From Brachypterus glaber (lineage: Eukaryota > Arthropoda > Insecta > Coleoptera > Kateretidae), in NCBI GenBank assembly GCA_958510825.1, contig OY294047.1, forward strand, positions 39,137,229-39,201,228: a stretch of DNA of 64,000 nucleotides, in the 5' to 3' direction. This document shows, piece by piece, positions 1-11,947 of the stretch. The stretch's first letter is position 1, and every line of letters starts with the position of its first letter. Below the pieces are notes generated by a model. That model searched no databases. It saw only the letters and a program-made list of their open reading frames with translations, and was not told the DNA's origin. Made by a program: the position numbers and the translations under genes.

Positions 1-978
1 CTAAAAACAAGGCAATAAGTAATACAAGTAGTTTGTCGTTCGTTCACTGCCACTACATTAAAAAACAAAGTAAGCTACAACTTATAAAATTTAGCTCCAA
101 AACAGCAAAAGTGAGCTTAATATTATAAACTTCTCAAAAAAAAATAATTTTATGGTTTTTTGACCAATTTTGCTTTTCTTATTCAATGCACTAATCGAGC
201 CGTTTTGTTTTTTTTTTACTTTTTAACTTTCTATGCAAATTTTTAATTATGGGTTATATAAGGTTGTTTTTCTTTCCAAACGAAGCCAAACTAAACCAAA
301 CCTTTACTACTTATAAGCATATATGATCTTTGTTAAGAGAGTTTTCCTAATTTAGTAGGACAAAATCCTCTGTGCAAGTTCTAGCACCCAGATCCGCAAA
401 GCTAATCTCAATTTTTTAACATTTAAGTTTTTTTTCAAATACTGTGTTTTTTAGTTAACCTGCATCTTTGTTTGGCGGTATCGTAATAAGAAATTATTGT
501 CGAGACACAGTTGAAAACGTGGTGGAGAAACAAGGGTGCAATAGATCATTTGAAATCTAAAATCGTTATTTTATTAATGAGGTGCAAATGCGGACTGGAT
601 ACACGCGTGCTAGCCATAATGCATATGAGTTGCATGTTGGAGAATTAACATAATTGTCATTGGCCAAGTTTGTTTATTAGTTTAGCAGAATCATTAACAT
701 TTAAAATACTCGGAGAGAAAGAGTACTTAATTTAAGTAAAAGATATTTTGGCCAAATTAACCTTTTAGTAGTGATAGAAAGACAGTACCAAAATTACGAA
801 AAACTTTTGATCCGAGAAGGGTTTTAATTTCATATTTATTTTCTTATAAGATAGAAGTATTATAAATATTATTTTAATCAATCTTATTAAAATCTTAATT
901 ATTTAACTTGAATAATTTGAATAAGGTGCAGTGACTCTTGAATAATAAAGTAAATTTGCTAAATATATGTTACTGCTA
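1..978. other. AT-rich non-coding DNA with a GC-richer patch
   Basis: No open reading frame of note and no recognisable gene. Most of the stretch is A/T tracts. A patch at about 465-690 is more balanced in base composition and has mixed, non-repetitive words, the texture expected of a conserved non-coding element. I see no inverted repeat or target duplication here. Confidence 0.4.
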
Positions 979-982
979 CATA

Positions 983-1610
983 GTCCAGTCAAATAACGAA
1001 AAATTCCTATGTTAAATTGCAATAAATGTACACGGGCTGATATTTTAAAGGGTAGTGGTGAATGGTAGAACACTTCTGTTAATTTTTCACCGGGTGATTT
1101 GCGTATGGGATTTCCGCTATCTTAAATTTTAGGGGTCGGTGCGGTTCTCGCTAAATATACATCTTACGATAAAAATGCATATATAATAATAATAACTAAT
1201 TTTGTTAAGGAGACAATTTGCAACAATCTTTGTTTGGATCATTCTTCAACTTATAGAGAATTTAAATAGCTACAAGTTTGCTTATAACCACTTTTATCCT
1301 ACGATGAATAACTTGGCTGAAAAATGGAAAAAACAAGTTTCACCTCCAACATTATTAACTGCATTGTTATTAATATATTAAAAAAATGATCCCAAAAAAA
1401 AGTGTTGGAAATTTCCCCCTTAAAAAAATTGGTTATATGCATTTTTATCGTAAGAAGCAACTCACCCCTAAAATTTAAGATAGCGGACACCCCTTAGGCA
1501 AATCACCCGGTGAAAAACTAACCGGAGTGCTTTGTCACCATTCACTACTACCCTTTAAAATATCAGCCCGTGTACATTTATTGCAATTTAAATTTATCAT
1601 TTGACTGGAC
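983..1610. mobile_element. TA-flanked foldback MITE, family A copy 1
   Basis: The ends are inverted copies beginning GTCCAGTCAAAT, and TA sits outside both ends (981-982 and 1611-1612). The inverted arms are about 200 bp each (roughly 983-1195 and 1430-1610) and match almost base for base, including the words ACACGGGCTGATATTTTAAA and TTTTCACCGGGTGATTTGC. A shorter AT-rich centre lies between. There is no transposase frame. TA target duplication and long inverted arms are typical of non-autonomous Tc1/mariner-type elements; that superfamily assignment is inference. A second copy lies at 11015-12050. Confidence 0.8.
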
Positions 1611-1612
1611 TA

Positions 1613-3028
1613 ACAGAGATTTGGCAGAAATATTTTTGCTATAAATATCATTTAATTTTTAGTAGAAAATATGGTTATAAACCCAAATAAAAGTTAGGTT
1701 CGGCTTGAAACTTATTATAAAATTTATCAGATTTAGTTGGTTCTTCAACTTTTATTTGGGTTTAATCATATATTATATTAAAAATACACAAAAAATAGTG
1801 TTACCAAATCTGACCATACTACACACCAATTCTCGCAATAAGACAGCTATATTTGTAGTAACAAATATGCATATTTTACTTAATTTAACAGATTCTTCCT
1901 GTGAGTATAATTTAGCAAAATCATTAACATTTATGAACGCGTTGATATTTAGCTTTGTGCGTTTTCTAATGGCCCATGTGGTATTTTAAAAGTTGATATA
2001 TATGTAAAATGTGGCTTTTTTCAAAACCCACTTCTTTATCTCGTTCACAATAAAACTAAAGTGAATTGTCCATTAGCGAACGTTTAGACGATATTAAGGG
2101 GTGAATTTTTATATGCTCGGTAGGCGGGATCGTACTTTAAAATAAATATCCTTTGCAACATATCTACCCCACAGGGCGTCTGAATAAATCTTTAAATAAA
2201 TTATCAAACCTTTATCTATAGACTATTTTAAACCTATATCTATAGAGTGGAGTAGTATAAGGTGAAGAAAATGCAATTTTTTAATTTTTTATTGTAGGTA
2301 CATGTAAGTCTAACATAAACTCAAACTACTTTGCATATGGTAATTTATCTATTACTTTATTTTGAAGTTTTATTAAGGGCAATTAATTAAGCAAAATTAA
2401 TTTCGGTTTTCATAATTCATGCGTATACAAATTTCGCCAAACAAATTGCTTTTCTTTTAGTCTCTAATTAAGTTTGAAGAGCGACAGTGTCGTTGTTATT
2501 TGTTAATTATACATTCATAAAGCGGCGTTTAATTACAATATTACATTCTGTGGCGGGTTTTTGTTCGAAGCGTCGCGACGACTCTCTGATAGACGCACTA
2601 ATGCCCCATGTGTTGTATAGTGTCTGCGAAAATGCAATGCATCACTCCTAAAAAGCCAACATTGCGCGCCAAATGACTTCTACAATTGCAAATATAACTT
2701 ATCTTCCGAATAATCTACCCCTACAATGAATTATGGAAAAGAACGTTTCTTTGCTTTATCAAACAGAAACACTCATTTATAATTCAAAGAAAGAAAAACA
2801 AATATTTTTGTATACCCGACATTTACGTCGTTGGTCTAACGTTTTTTTTTATTTAATAGTATACATTATGTCCATGCGGATTTCTATTTAGCAGATTGGC
2901 TTTAATAGTTTAATAGTTTAATAGTTTGAAATACATATAAAAGCCATCTTATGATGGATATACAGTCAAATATTCAAATATATAAATGCAAGGTTAAAGG
3001 ATTTATGGAAATTAGGTATCAAATATTA
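1613..3028. other. Intergenic stretch with a GC-richer patch and a short tandem repeat
   Basis: AT-rich sequence without a supportable gene. The patch at about 2470-2700 is richer in CpG (it includes GCGTCGCGACGAC and TTAATTAC-type homeodomain words) and looks unique, so it could be a regulatory element. A short tandem tract of three AATAGTTT-like units lies near 2903-2929. An open frame at 1705-1989 has A/T-driven composition and no recognisable motif. Confidence 0.35.
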
Positions 3029-3076
3029 GGGAACGTTCAAGTATTACGTAACGCAAAATTTGGCCATTTTAGATCT
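3029..3076 (+). mobile_element. GGGAACG-family MITE, left end only
   Basis: The sequence begins GGGAACGTTCAAGTATTACG and continues AACGCAAAATTTGGCC. The same end occurs at 44459, both ends occur at 29518-29604 and 53720-53944, and the right end alone occurs at 15611. No matching right end lies close by, so this is a one-ended relic. Confidence 0.7.
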
Positions 3077-5555
3077 CCAGAGAGCGCAATATCGGTTTAC
3101 CCATGAGTGCCATACAAATTTTTGTCCAATACCCATTTTAAACGTTTTTTTTTATTTATACATTAATTTTGTCAGTTAATAATAAAAATTAAAAGAAAAG
3201 CATGTAAAAATTGTTCAAAACTGATATTTTTGTAAAAAAATATCTTTAGATAACAGATAATGCATGTAAGTAGAAGAAAAAATACGAATATTTAGTTCTA
3301 CATCTAATTTTATAATTTATGAATGGTTTTTACTTTACAAGTGATAAAGTAAAAGCCACGCGTGGGTTATTTACGAGTTTCTCTGTTTAAAATGAAGCTA
3401 GTCATTGTCTTATTACGTTTAGATATTGGACATAAATATTTTTCAATGATATACGTGTTTTCCAAACACTGTTTGGTGTAAAATTTAGAAAATTGATTGG
3501 ACCCATCCGTTTAGTAAGTTAACCATTTTATATATAAATATAAAATAACTTCGACTTTTTGTGTTTAATAAAATGTAAAAAAAAATATTCTTTGTTTTAT
3601 TTCAAATATTATATATTATTTAATTTTTGATTTTAAATGCAGCAGTTAGCCTTGAATGGTCCCTTAGGTCGGTCAAGCTACAGTTCTGGTCTTTTTATGG
3701 TGGTTCGAAATTATGGAATTAATTTTAATATTATAGTGTTCTATTTTGCTTATTTGGGGCTCTCCATGACTTTGTATATTGTCCAAATAAATCAATAAAT
3801 ATATAGACATGAAAAAAAAATATCCATTTAAGTGATGAATTGCAGATTCGTATTTGATTAAGAATTTTAGAATGTATTATGTAAAATAAAGATATACATG
3901 TTGAAAAAACAAACAAACATTGCTTAATGCAGGTAATCGATTTAGTAATAATAAATATGAGAGTCAGTTAACAGAAATAAATAGGAGTTTTAACTCTTAA
4001 AAGAAACAAGCATATTTCTACGTCTGTCATCTTTCACGCCTTTAGGCATTAAAATAGTGTAATTTTAGTGAAGTGACATAATAAGACTTATGAAGTGATA
4101 AAATTGGGGTTATGAACTTAACGTGACGAGGCTGTGATTTGTATTTGACAATAAATTTTAAAATAATTTATGGAACTAAAATAATACAATTGATTTTTTT
4201 AGAGAAAAATAAATATACATTACTTATACTGCCCTGCTAAGACAAGTTGTCCTATCTGCAAAAATTAACTTTTTGAGATAAGCACACCACAGTATTGCTT
4301 TACACTAGCCCCATGTGCCTACTAAAAAGAAATCCTATCTAAAAGCCAAATCCTAACTTTAAGATCTTAGTAATTTGATTAAACTTTTTAGATATTTTTT
4401 TTCGAACTTTCACAGATAGAACAAATGCATTTAGTATGACAATTTATTTTTCTGACAAAAAAAATATTTTTTTTTTTTTCAAAGGATATAACGCATTATT
4501 GATTTAAAATAAAGCAAAACCCAACGCAATATTTATTTAAACATGTTTTCAAAAAGTGCAAACAAAAACAATAAAATTGGCCATATCTTGAAACATCTAA
4601 TAGTTCTTTATTTATCAAATAATGCAAGCAGGCGTTATCACAAATAGAAATTTATTAGATAAAAGGAATACATATCTCTGCGTGTAATCTTCCTGAAGTG
4701 ACATAATAGCGGTTATGACCTTTAAAGTGACGCGCGGTGATTTGTATTGGACGTTATGAGCGTAAATTGGCAGTAAGTGGTGGATGGGCGCGCGATGGTA
4801 AATTGAATGTGGTCGGAGTGGTTTGTTTAACTGTTTTAAAGGCAAAAAAAGTGTTTACAGTATTAATTAAATTAATTGGCGGCAGCAAAAGAGGTGTCGT
4901 CGTAAAAAATCCATAAAATTGGAAAGCGCTAGTTAGGAAGCAGTAACCAGGGTAGCACTAAGATAGGTATGTGGAACAGTGTCCATGGTGTACGGTTTCG
5001 TGGGAAAATTAGAGAAACTTGTTAACGAATTGCTACACATTTCGAATCTATAAGTCTATAAAAGGCATCCCCGCATAATTTAATCTGGATTGGCAAGGTA
5101 GTTAATGCGTGCATTAAAAAATTGCAGCTAATTAAATAATGCAGTAGTATTTGTGGTGTAGTCTAGAGAGAAGGCACCGGCTGGATTGGCAAGAACTTGC
5201 ACCTGCCTTGTGCAACTGCTGTTCCGGTCGTCGCGCATTTTTTGCCACTGGATATATTTTAATAATATTAAATGTGAACGTCTACCAAATAAAGGGGCAG
5301 TTTTCTGTAAAGACTTGATCTTCTTAGCTGGTAATTTTTTTAATAATTATTAAATTTTATTGCAAATTTATTTTTCTTGAACTGCAGAATGCAATTGGCC
5401 AAACCTTTTACCATAAGAACACACTCCCAGGTAAATTACAGAAATAATCTGTAATTATTTTACTCAGAGACAGTTTTGAAAAATTCAAGTAAGCGAATTA
5501 TTCTTGATTTTCATTTAAATGTGTCTCTTGGTCTTGCGTTTGGCCTTGCTGTTTT
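3077..5555. other. AT-rich intergenic DNA with a diverged repeated module
   Basis: No gene is visible. Two related segments, about 4070-4150 and 4695-4752, share GAAGTGACATAATA, a TTATGAnCTT block, a GTGACG word and GTGATTTGTATTnGAC in the same order, with an extra 20-25 bases in the first. The second includes TGACCTTTAAAGTGACG, which contains an AAAGGTCA nuclear-receptor-type half site on the minus strand. From about 4.68 to 5.31 kb the base composition is more balanced than before. This could be a duplicated regulatory module. Confidence 0.35.
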
Positions 5556-5559
5556 TTTT

Positions 5560-6080
5560 TGAGCTTTGTATGCTAAAGGCGATCGAGGATTTCGGTTTAA
5601 AATCTCTTAAATTGTAAAGGGCAAAGAAGTGACTTTTCTGATGGACATCCACGAATAATTCCACGACAACGGACCATTTCTCGATGATAAATCGATGCAG
5701 AAGTCAAAGCGAAATGAGCCCGCGCGGCGCGGCCGGACGATTGGCCAAAAAAGGACGGAGATACGTGGCCAATTAAAATTTTCTAAGTGCGGTCGGTGTT
5801 CGTTGTAAAGAATATGCCGGCCTTTATCGCCATTCTGAATGCGTCGGAAATGAGACTCCAATTACAAGTAAAAGCACAAGCAAGCGTCAGGCATGTACCG
5901 ACTTCGTGCCGCAGAAACAACGGACCGACAGCCGACAGCCTCTTTCCACGCAAATAAAATTCTTGTTCGGAACAAAGAATTAAAATTCTTGACGGTTGTA
6001 AAACGACACGCCATCCGACCGGACTCGTCATTTCACCCCCAAGCTTGTTGCGGAAATTTCATTTTAGGGGGTGCTTTCCG
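5560..6080. promoter_or_regulatory. CpG-richer island, candidate regulatory element
   Basis: This 0.5-kb patch stands out from its AT-rich neighbours. It contains a pure G/C block around 5717-5736, an ATTGGCCA (CCAAT-type) word beside it, and many CpGs. Open frames exist on both strands at once (5607-5861 minus, 5783-6031 minus, 5893-6096 plus). That is what low stop-codon density in GC-rich DNA gives, and none resembles a protein I know. A promoter, enhancer or unrecognised exon are all possible. Confidence 0.3.
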
Positions 6081-6712
6081 TTCTTCAGGAAACTGATATT
6101 TATTTTCCAATATTTTAGTGTCCTAAAGGATATTTTTTTTTGCATTTACCAACGCACTGTCTACAGAACATCTGATGGATATTTTCTTTAACTTCAATTT
6201 TGTCTGTACCTTCGCAGTACCAATAGGGACTTGCACGAAGTATCCTTATCGCTAGTTACAAGTTAATCCCTAAGTCGAAAATACCATTCATAATCCTAAA
6301 TTAATAGCGTATTGCAAATTATCAAGATGACTAAAACACTGACATTTTTTTTAAATTAACTGTTTATAGTGTGTACCTTTCAGTTCTGCTCAAATGATAA
6401 GTTATAGGAGTTCTGGTCCACTTTAATATAATGACCAATAGAAGAATCAGTATACTGCTTTGAAAACCATTAAGGAACAAAAATTGATATTGCAGTACTT
6501 GGCCTACCAAGGGCACCACTCCTCATCTCTAATTAAATACAATACTCGCAAATTCCCGCCTTCTAATTATAATAAAAACAAACATTTAACATTCATACCG
6601 AACATGAACCTAATTAAATGAGAATCATTGCCCAACCAAGTCTGCATATTTCAATACAAACACCTTTTACCACCTATAAAACATTCCATTCGTCTCTCGC
6701 TTTACACTGTAA
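6081..6712. other. Non-coding DNA, nothing assigned
   Basis: Mixed AT-rich sequence with no supportable gene. The open frame starting at 6618 runs across the left end of the next candidate element and shows no protein motif. Confidence 0.3.
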
Positions 6713-6714
6713 AG

Positions 6715-7566
6715 ACTTATACAGTATTTTACTTGGTAAAATAAACAAAAAAACTTTAGGGCAACTTCATAGAGTTCCGTATGCATCTACTACAACATGT
6801 GCCAAATTCGCACTGTGAATGGAACTAAAAACTTGACATGGAAGCAAAACATGTTTTCCGGAAAAGAAGAATCTATACAGAAAATAAATAAATTAGAGAC
6901 ACAAGAAAGGATTAATTAAACTTGAGCAAACAGCAGTGGAAAGTGACCAAAAAGGAACATGATATAAACATGAGGAACTTTTTCTGTAGTTAGTTTGTGC
7001 TATAATTTAACGTACATGAAAATGGCTCAAAATGAACTACTAAATATAAAAATTCATTGTTGGATCTTTACTGGATATTGTTTAGAACTTTGGAAGAAAA
7101 ATAAAATTAGATGAGATATTTCAAATGAGTAAGTAGGTAGGTTGTAGTATATTTTTGATGTATAAATAAACAAGTGCCTAAGTAATCACTTTGTCATATT
7201 TGTCTAGTCTTTAAACAAAAAAATAAGTAAACTTTGCACATTTACTACCTAACAAAAACATGTATTTTTTCTTGTGAGGCCAAGGGCAAAGTTTGTTGGG
7301 CTTATAGTTAACTGCCCTTGTCTGTAAAATTAATAGTATTGCGCATCAAGAGTTTTAAATGATTCATTGTTGTCAGTTTTAGATAACACAAAATTGTTTA
7401 CTATTATGTATTTAATTTTAGTTTTCAACAAATAAACTTTGTAATCAGTTTTTCATCATTTCTTTTCATCATTTTGCACTTTTATGTTGAATAACATATT
7501 TTTCTCATTAAGCCTAAAACTCCCATTTGAAACGATATCCTTCTTTGTTAACAGTTTTTTACAGTG
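6715..7566. mobile_element. Possible TA-flanked element with CACTGTAAA ends
   Basis: CACTGTAAAG at 6715 and its inverse CTTTTTTACAGTG-type end at 7566 are each bordered by TA. The terminal match is only about 10-12 bases, so this could be coincidence. The segment near 7508-7545 (AAACGATATCCTTCTTT) is repeated at about 52799-52815, which supports dispersed repeat content. Confidence 0.3.
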
Positions 7567-7959
7567 TAACTAAACAACAATTAAAACCACTACAACTACT
7601 GTAGATTACTTTTTATAATAAAAGAATAGAAATAACTTTAAGTGTCCGATATCTAATACTTGAACAATTAAAAAATTCCTTAAATATCTTGTATCTGCAA
7701 AACAAGTACCTTTTCAAGATACAGTTAAAAGAAACATTATTTTTTAGTATTTAATAGGAACAACTAATTATTCAGTGATAAAAATATCGTCAATGGAAAG
7801 ATATTTAAAATGTTAAGAACCAACAAAGAATAATAATTTTTACACTTCTTTATAAGTAATATTTAATCTGAAAGATGAATTTAAACGTTCATTTAAAAAT
7901 TGAACCAAAACCAAGTTCTTAAGAAAAATGGCGAATAGAACTGATATTTTATTGATTAC

Positions 7960-8236
7960 ACAGGCACACAAAAAAAGGTCAGGTTCTGTGATCGAGACAA
8001 ACATTTCGATATGTTTTTGGGGTCGCTGAATCCGAATCTGGGGTTGGTTTTACTCGGTCAGGTCGCATTTCGTTGCTAACCTCTAAAAAGTGATGAAAGT
8101 TGAAACACATTTTATCACTTTTTTGAGGTTAGCCAGGAAATGCGACCTGACCAAGTCAAACCAACTCCAGATTCGGATTTAGAGACCCCAAAAACGTATA
8201 AAAATGTTTGTCTCGACCTTTTTTTTGTGTGCCTGT
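7960..8236. mobile_element. 277-bp palindromic MITE
   Basis: The element begins ACAGGCACACAAAAAAAGGT and ends with its inverse. The two arms of about 125 bp pair almost throughout, including the GACCTGACC/GGTCAGGTC blocks, around a centre near 8095-8110. TTA occurs at 7956-7958 and again at 8237-8239, a possible 3-bp target duplication as used by PIF/Harbinger-type elements, but one extra base on the left makes the boundary uncertain. No coding capacity. Confidence 0.75.
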
Positions 8237-8469
8237 TTATTTTGTTATTAGTTTTCTTAGTATACTGCGTAATTTTCCTATTTTTGAAAAGTTAAGTCAA
8301 AGAGGTGATATTGTTATGCTAAAATTTAAATTAAATTTATAGTGACCCAGTTTGCTCTTTACTATAAAATGAAGTTGATATTAATCTTAAAGATAATACC
8401 TGTACACCCAAAGACCTTTGTATCTGCCAAACGAGTTAAAATTCATAAACATTGTTGCCAGCGCCGAAT

Positions 8470-9191
8470 ATATGAAGAGTGCAACTAACATAAGGGCCTA
8501 ACAATAATTTTTTTCGAAATACAGTTTTTGCTTGAAACGGGTACTACTTTATTTTATCGCCCTAGTTAATAAAAATTCCTAATATGTTACTAGAAAAAAA
8601 TGAATTGGAAAATAAGGTTAGGGGTACAAATTTTAATAATTTTTTTTTGCTCCACCCAAATGTTTTCCGTTAACTATTCTTAATTAAAAAAAGGTTATGA
8701 ACCTATTTAAAACTAGAAAAGACAACGATTTTATAAAAAAAACAATCCTATAATAAACGTGTGGGTAAGCCTTTTTAATTAATTTGCTTTTTTGTTCCAC
8801 CCAAATATTTACCGTTAACTGTTCTTGATTAAAAAAGGCTTCTGAACTTATTTAAGACTAGCAAAGAGAAGATTTTATGCAAAAACCACCTTATAAGAAA
8901 TGTGTGGGTTAGGCCCTTTTGATAATTAAGGCTATTTTTTAGGCCCTTAATCCAAGTTTTTTTTTTGAAATCTACATAAAACGATGTAACCAATTAAACA
9001 CTATTAAAATAGAATTAATATTTATATCTTAATATTTTGAGATATTGTTTTAACTCTTTTTCTTTCATAAAGTTGTAACAATGTTGTTGTCGTATAAATA
9101 TTATTGGAAAAAAAATTAAACACATTTTTGCTTCTCCTGTAAAATAATAATTTTGTGGGTTAGGCCCCTATGTTAGTTGAACTCTTCATAT
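8470..9191. mobile_element. Foldback element with internal tandem duplication
   Basis: The left end ATATGAAGAGTGCAACTAAC and the following AAGGGCCTAA match the inverse of the right end (TTAGGCCCCTATGTTAG, then CTCTTCATAT). Inside, two tandem units with a 146-bp offset start at about 8652 and 8798 (CACCCAAATnTTTnCCGTTA). A GTGGGTTAGGCCC-like word recurs at about 8760, 8903 and 9155. There is no protein frame. The target duplication is not clear. Confidence 0.65.
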
Positions 9192-9433
9192 GTGTAACTC
9201 TGAATAGCAATTATCACAGCCTCTGCCAGAAGAAGTCTTAGGAAGTTTTAAGCCCGGCTTTTGGTGAAGTTAGTTGGAAATGAGCGAAGTCTGAATCCCC
9301 CAGCTTCCGGTATAACTCGCTGGCAGAGAGAAAACGTTGTTTAAGCCACGTACTAAAGAAGATAACGCCCGTCGACTGGGATCTGCATCTTAGGAGCATA
9401 CTGCATACATTTCGATAAGATCGCTTTGCAATA
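9192..9433. other. GC-richer unique patch
   Basis: A balanced-composition block with no repeat signature, located between two mobile elements. It ends with TTTCGATAAGATCGCTTTGC at 9410-9429, a word closely repeated just beyond the next element at about 10792-10811. The minus-strand frame 9238-9441 is open but has no recognisable motif. It may be a regulatory element. Confidence 0.3.
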
Positions 9434-10779
9434 CACTGCAAAAACTAGATGACATTTCTGATATGTATTTCTATATTAATTAAAGCTGCGATATGTACAA
9501 TTGTTTAAGGGGTCTTTCTACCTTAGAATTTTTTTTAAACAATTTTTTTATATAGAAAGAAAAAAGATATCATAGTGAAATTTTGTACGTATGCTTATTA
9601 ATATTTAAAGAATACAAATAAAATTTCTTTAGATGTTTAAAGTTCCATTTTCTGGTCCTAATTTTTTTTTAAACCAAAAAACGGTGGTCGCCATGATTCC
9701 GGCTGTTTGGGTCGACTGAAAAAAAAAACAAAACGGGATATTATTCAATACTGAAGTCGCTATAGCCCTATCTAGAAGAATATTTTTTGGCCAAAAAATA
9801 ACAAAATGGAGGACGTTTTTCAAAAATTTTCAAAAAATTTCAAACAAAAACGTCTTTGTTATTTTTTGGCCAAATTTTTTTCTTCTATATAGGAGGGCTA
9901 TAGCGACTTCAATACCGAATAATATCCAGTTTTGTTTTTTTTTTTCAGTTGATCCAAACGGCCGTAATCATGGCGACCACGTTTTTTGATGTTTTTTTTT
10001 TAATTATGGCAGAAAATGGCACTTTAAAAATCTAAAGAAATTTTATTTGTATTCTTTGAATATGAATAAACATACCTACAAAATTTCATAATTTTATCTT
10101 TTTTTTTTTCTATATAAAAAAAATGTTTAAAAACAGATAATTTTTATAATTTCTAAGGTAGAAAGGCCCCTTAACTGAACATAAGTATAATACATTTGCT
10201 TATTTAGGGCCATTATATTAACCTAAAAGTAAAGTATGTGTTAACTTTACCGATACGATAAATACCGAATGCTGCTTTGTCATTGGTGCTTGCTATGCGA
10301 TCGAGGTACTCTACCGAGCATTGAACTAACTAAACTAAACCAAGCAGGTTGGCTTACTTGAAGGTGAATATAATGACTCTTAATTGAGCAAGTATAGATA
10401 CCAAAAAAATACATTTTTTATCCTTTTAATAATAAATGTCCTGTCATTCTTTGTAAATGTAATTTCTACCCAATTTCTACCCAACAAGGCATTCTTATAA
10501 GGGAAATTTGATTCTTTTTAAGATAAGAAAAGGTAAGATCTAGTGGTATAAATAAAAGAAAGTGGAGAGCATTCGTTTAGAAAGTAATTTTTTAAAGAAG
10601 CAAACTTAATTGTGGAAAATGTGTATGGCTAGTGTAGCTTAAAAAGCAAAATAGCTTAAATATAACAGTAATTAAACAACAAGGGATATCAGTTATATAT
10701 CAAAGTTATTATTTACTAAAAAGTAATGTGATTAACGTTAAATTAGTAACAGCAAAATGTTACTTTATTTTTTGCAGTG
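9434..10779. mobile_element. Outer TA-flanked element with CACTGCAAAAA ends
   Basis: CACTGCAAAAA at 9434-9444 and its inverse at 10769-10779 are each flanked by TA (9432-9433, 10780-10781). The element is interrupted by a separate TTAA-flanked foldback at 9509-10170, so its own length is about 0.68 kb. TA target sites and CACTG-type ends suit a Tc1/mariner-type non-autonomous element. Similar single ends occur at 28869 and near 57377-57386. Confidence 0.5.
9509..10170. mobile_element. TTAA-flanked 662-bp foldback element (nested)
   Basis: TTAA lies immediately outside both ends (9505-9508 and 10171-10174). The ends are GGGGTCTTTCTACCTTAG and the inverse of GGGGCCTTTCTACCTTAG. Almost the whole element folds back: the left arm to about 9810 pairs with the right arm from about 9845. 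TTAA target duplications are used by piggyBac and Kolobok-type transposases. The GGGG start differs from the CCC start usual in piggyBac, so Kolobok-type is at least as likely. No transposase is encoded. Confidence 0.8.
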
Positions 10780-10781
10780 TA

Positions 10782-11012
10782 CAGCCATGAATTTCGATAA
10801 GATCGTGCTGCAATAGTTCCAATGTACCGACTGAATTACTACGTTGAAAATACGAGCCAAAATATCTTACACAATAGAAAAGCTTTCTGAAAACTTTAAA
10901 ATAACCGAAACTTCTTTTATCTTTGAATACGTAAAACGGAGATTTTTACATACATATATATCCGATCATACACTTTATTTTTACTGAAAAGTCTATACGA
11001 AGCTAAACATTA
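10782..11012. other. Short unique spacer
   Basis: Lies between two mobile elements. It opens with a diverged copy of the TTTCGATAAGATCG word seen at 9410. No gene is visible. Confidence 0.3.
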
Positions 11013-11381
11013 TGGTCCAGTCAAATAACGAGAAATTCCTAGGTTAAATTGCAATAAATGTACAAGGGCTGATATTTTAAAGGGTAGTAGCGGATAGTAA
11101 CAGAACACTGCTGTTAGTTTTTCACCGGGTTATTTGCCTGAGGGGTGTCTGCTATCTTGAATTTCAGGGATGAGTTGGGTTATCTCGCTAAATATGCATC
11201 TTGGGATAAAAATGCATATAACCAATTTTGTTAAGGAAAAAATTTCCAACAATTTTTGTTTGAATTATTTTTCTCATGTATTAATTAAATTATATTAGGA
11301 TAAACATGCTTATGAGCACACTTCTAGCTCTTGAAATTCTCTACAAGTTTTATATATTATGCATTTTCATGAGTATTTTTT

Positions 11382-11430
11382 TACGGTTACAGTGGGCGCT
11401 GAAAGTCGAGTTGCGCCCTCTGTAACCGTA
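11382..11430. repeat. 18-bp-arm hairpin
   Basis: TACGGTTACAGTGGGCGC pairs with GCGCCCTCTGTAACCGTA across a 13-base loop, with one mismatch. Flanking bases continue to pair loosely outward (ATTTTCAT on either side), so this may be the core of a further small foldback inserted in the family A element. Confidence 0.7.
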
Positions 11431-11741
11431 CCAAAGTACCTATGAAAATTTATAAATTATGAAGCTTTTAAAAATGTTAAGAGCTACAAGTTTGCTCATA
11501 ACCATATCGTCCGATGAATAATATGGCTGAAAAGTAGAGAAACCCAATTTCACCTTCAACATGGCTATTTTTGAATGAACTCGATTGTTAATAATATTTA
11601 AAAAAAAATGATCCTAACAAAACTTGTTGGAAATTTCCTCCTTAACAAAATTGGTCACATGAATTTTTATTGTGAGAAGCATATTAAGCAACTCACCCCT
11701 AAAATTCAAGATAGCGGACACTTCTTACGCAAATCACCAGG

Positions 11742-11947
11742 GTATGTATTCTCGGGCTCGAGAGAACGCATTCCCGGGAAAAAGGTAGTGTGGGTTGCAT
11801 ATTCTTTCTCTCGAAATGCAAAACTACTTATTCTTGAACTTCACTTCGCACGAAAATCGAGGAACTTTACTTCTACTACTCGGGAGCCTGAGAAGCGAGC
11901 GTTCATGGATATTTTGACATATAAGTTAGTCGCGCGAGAATAGATAC
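11742..11947. mobile_element. Nested 206-bp MITE with CCAGG target duplication
   Basis: CCAGG at 11737-11741 is repeated at 11948-11952. In family A copy 1 the corresponding site is uninterrupted (ATCACCCGGTGAAA at about 1503-1516), which gives an empty-site comparison within the window. The ends are inverted: GTATGTATTCTCGGGC on the left, inverse of GTATCTATTCTCGCGC on the right. The interior is GC-richer than the surroundings. The exact boundary could shift by one or two bases because G and C runs overlap the ends. Confidence 0.8.

Noticed and set aside
11608..11943. 111-codon plus-strand frame
   Set aside because: It runs from the arm of one MITE into a nested MITE, so it cannot be a conserved gene.
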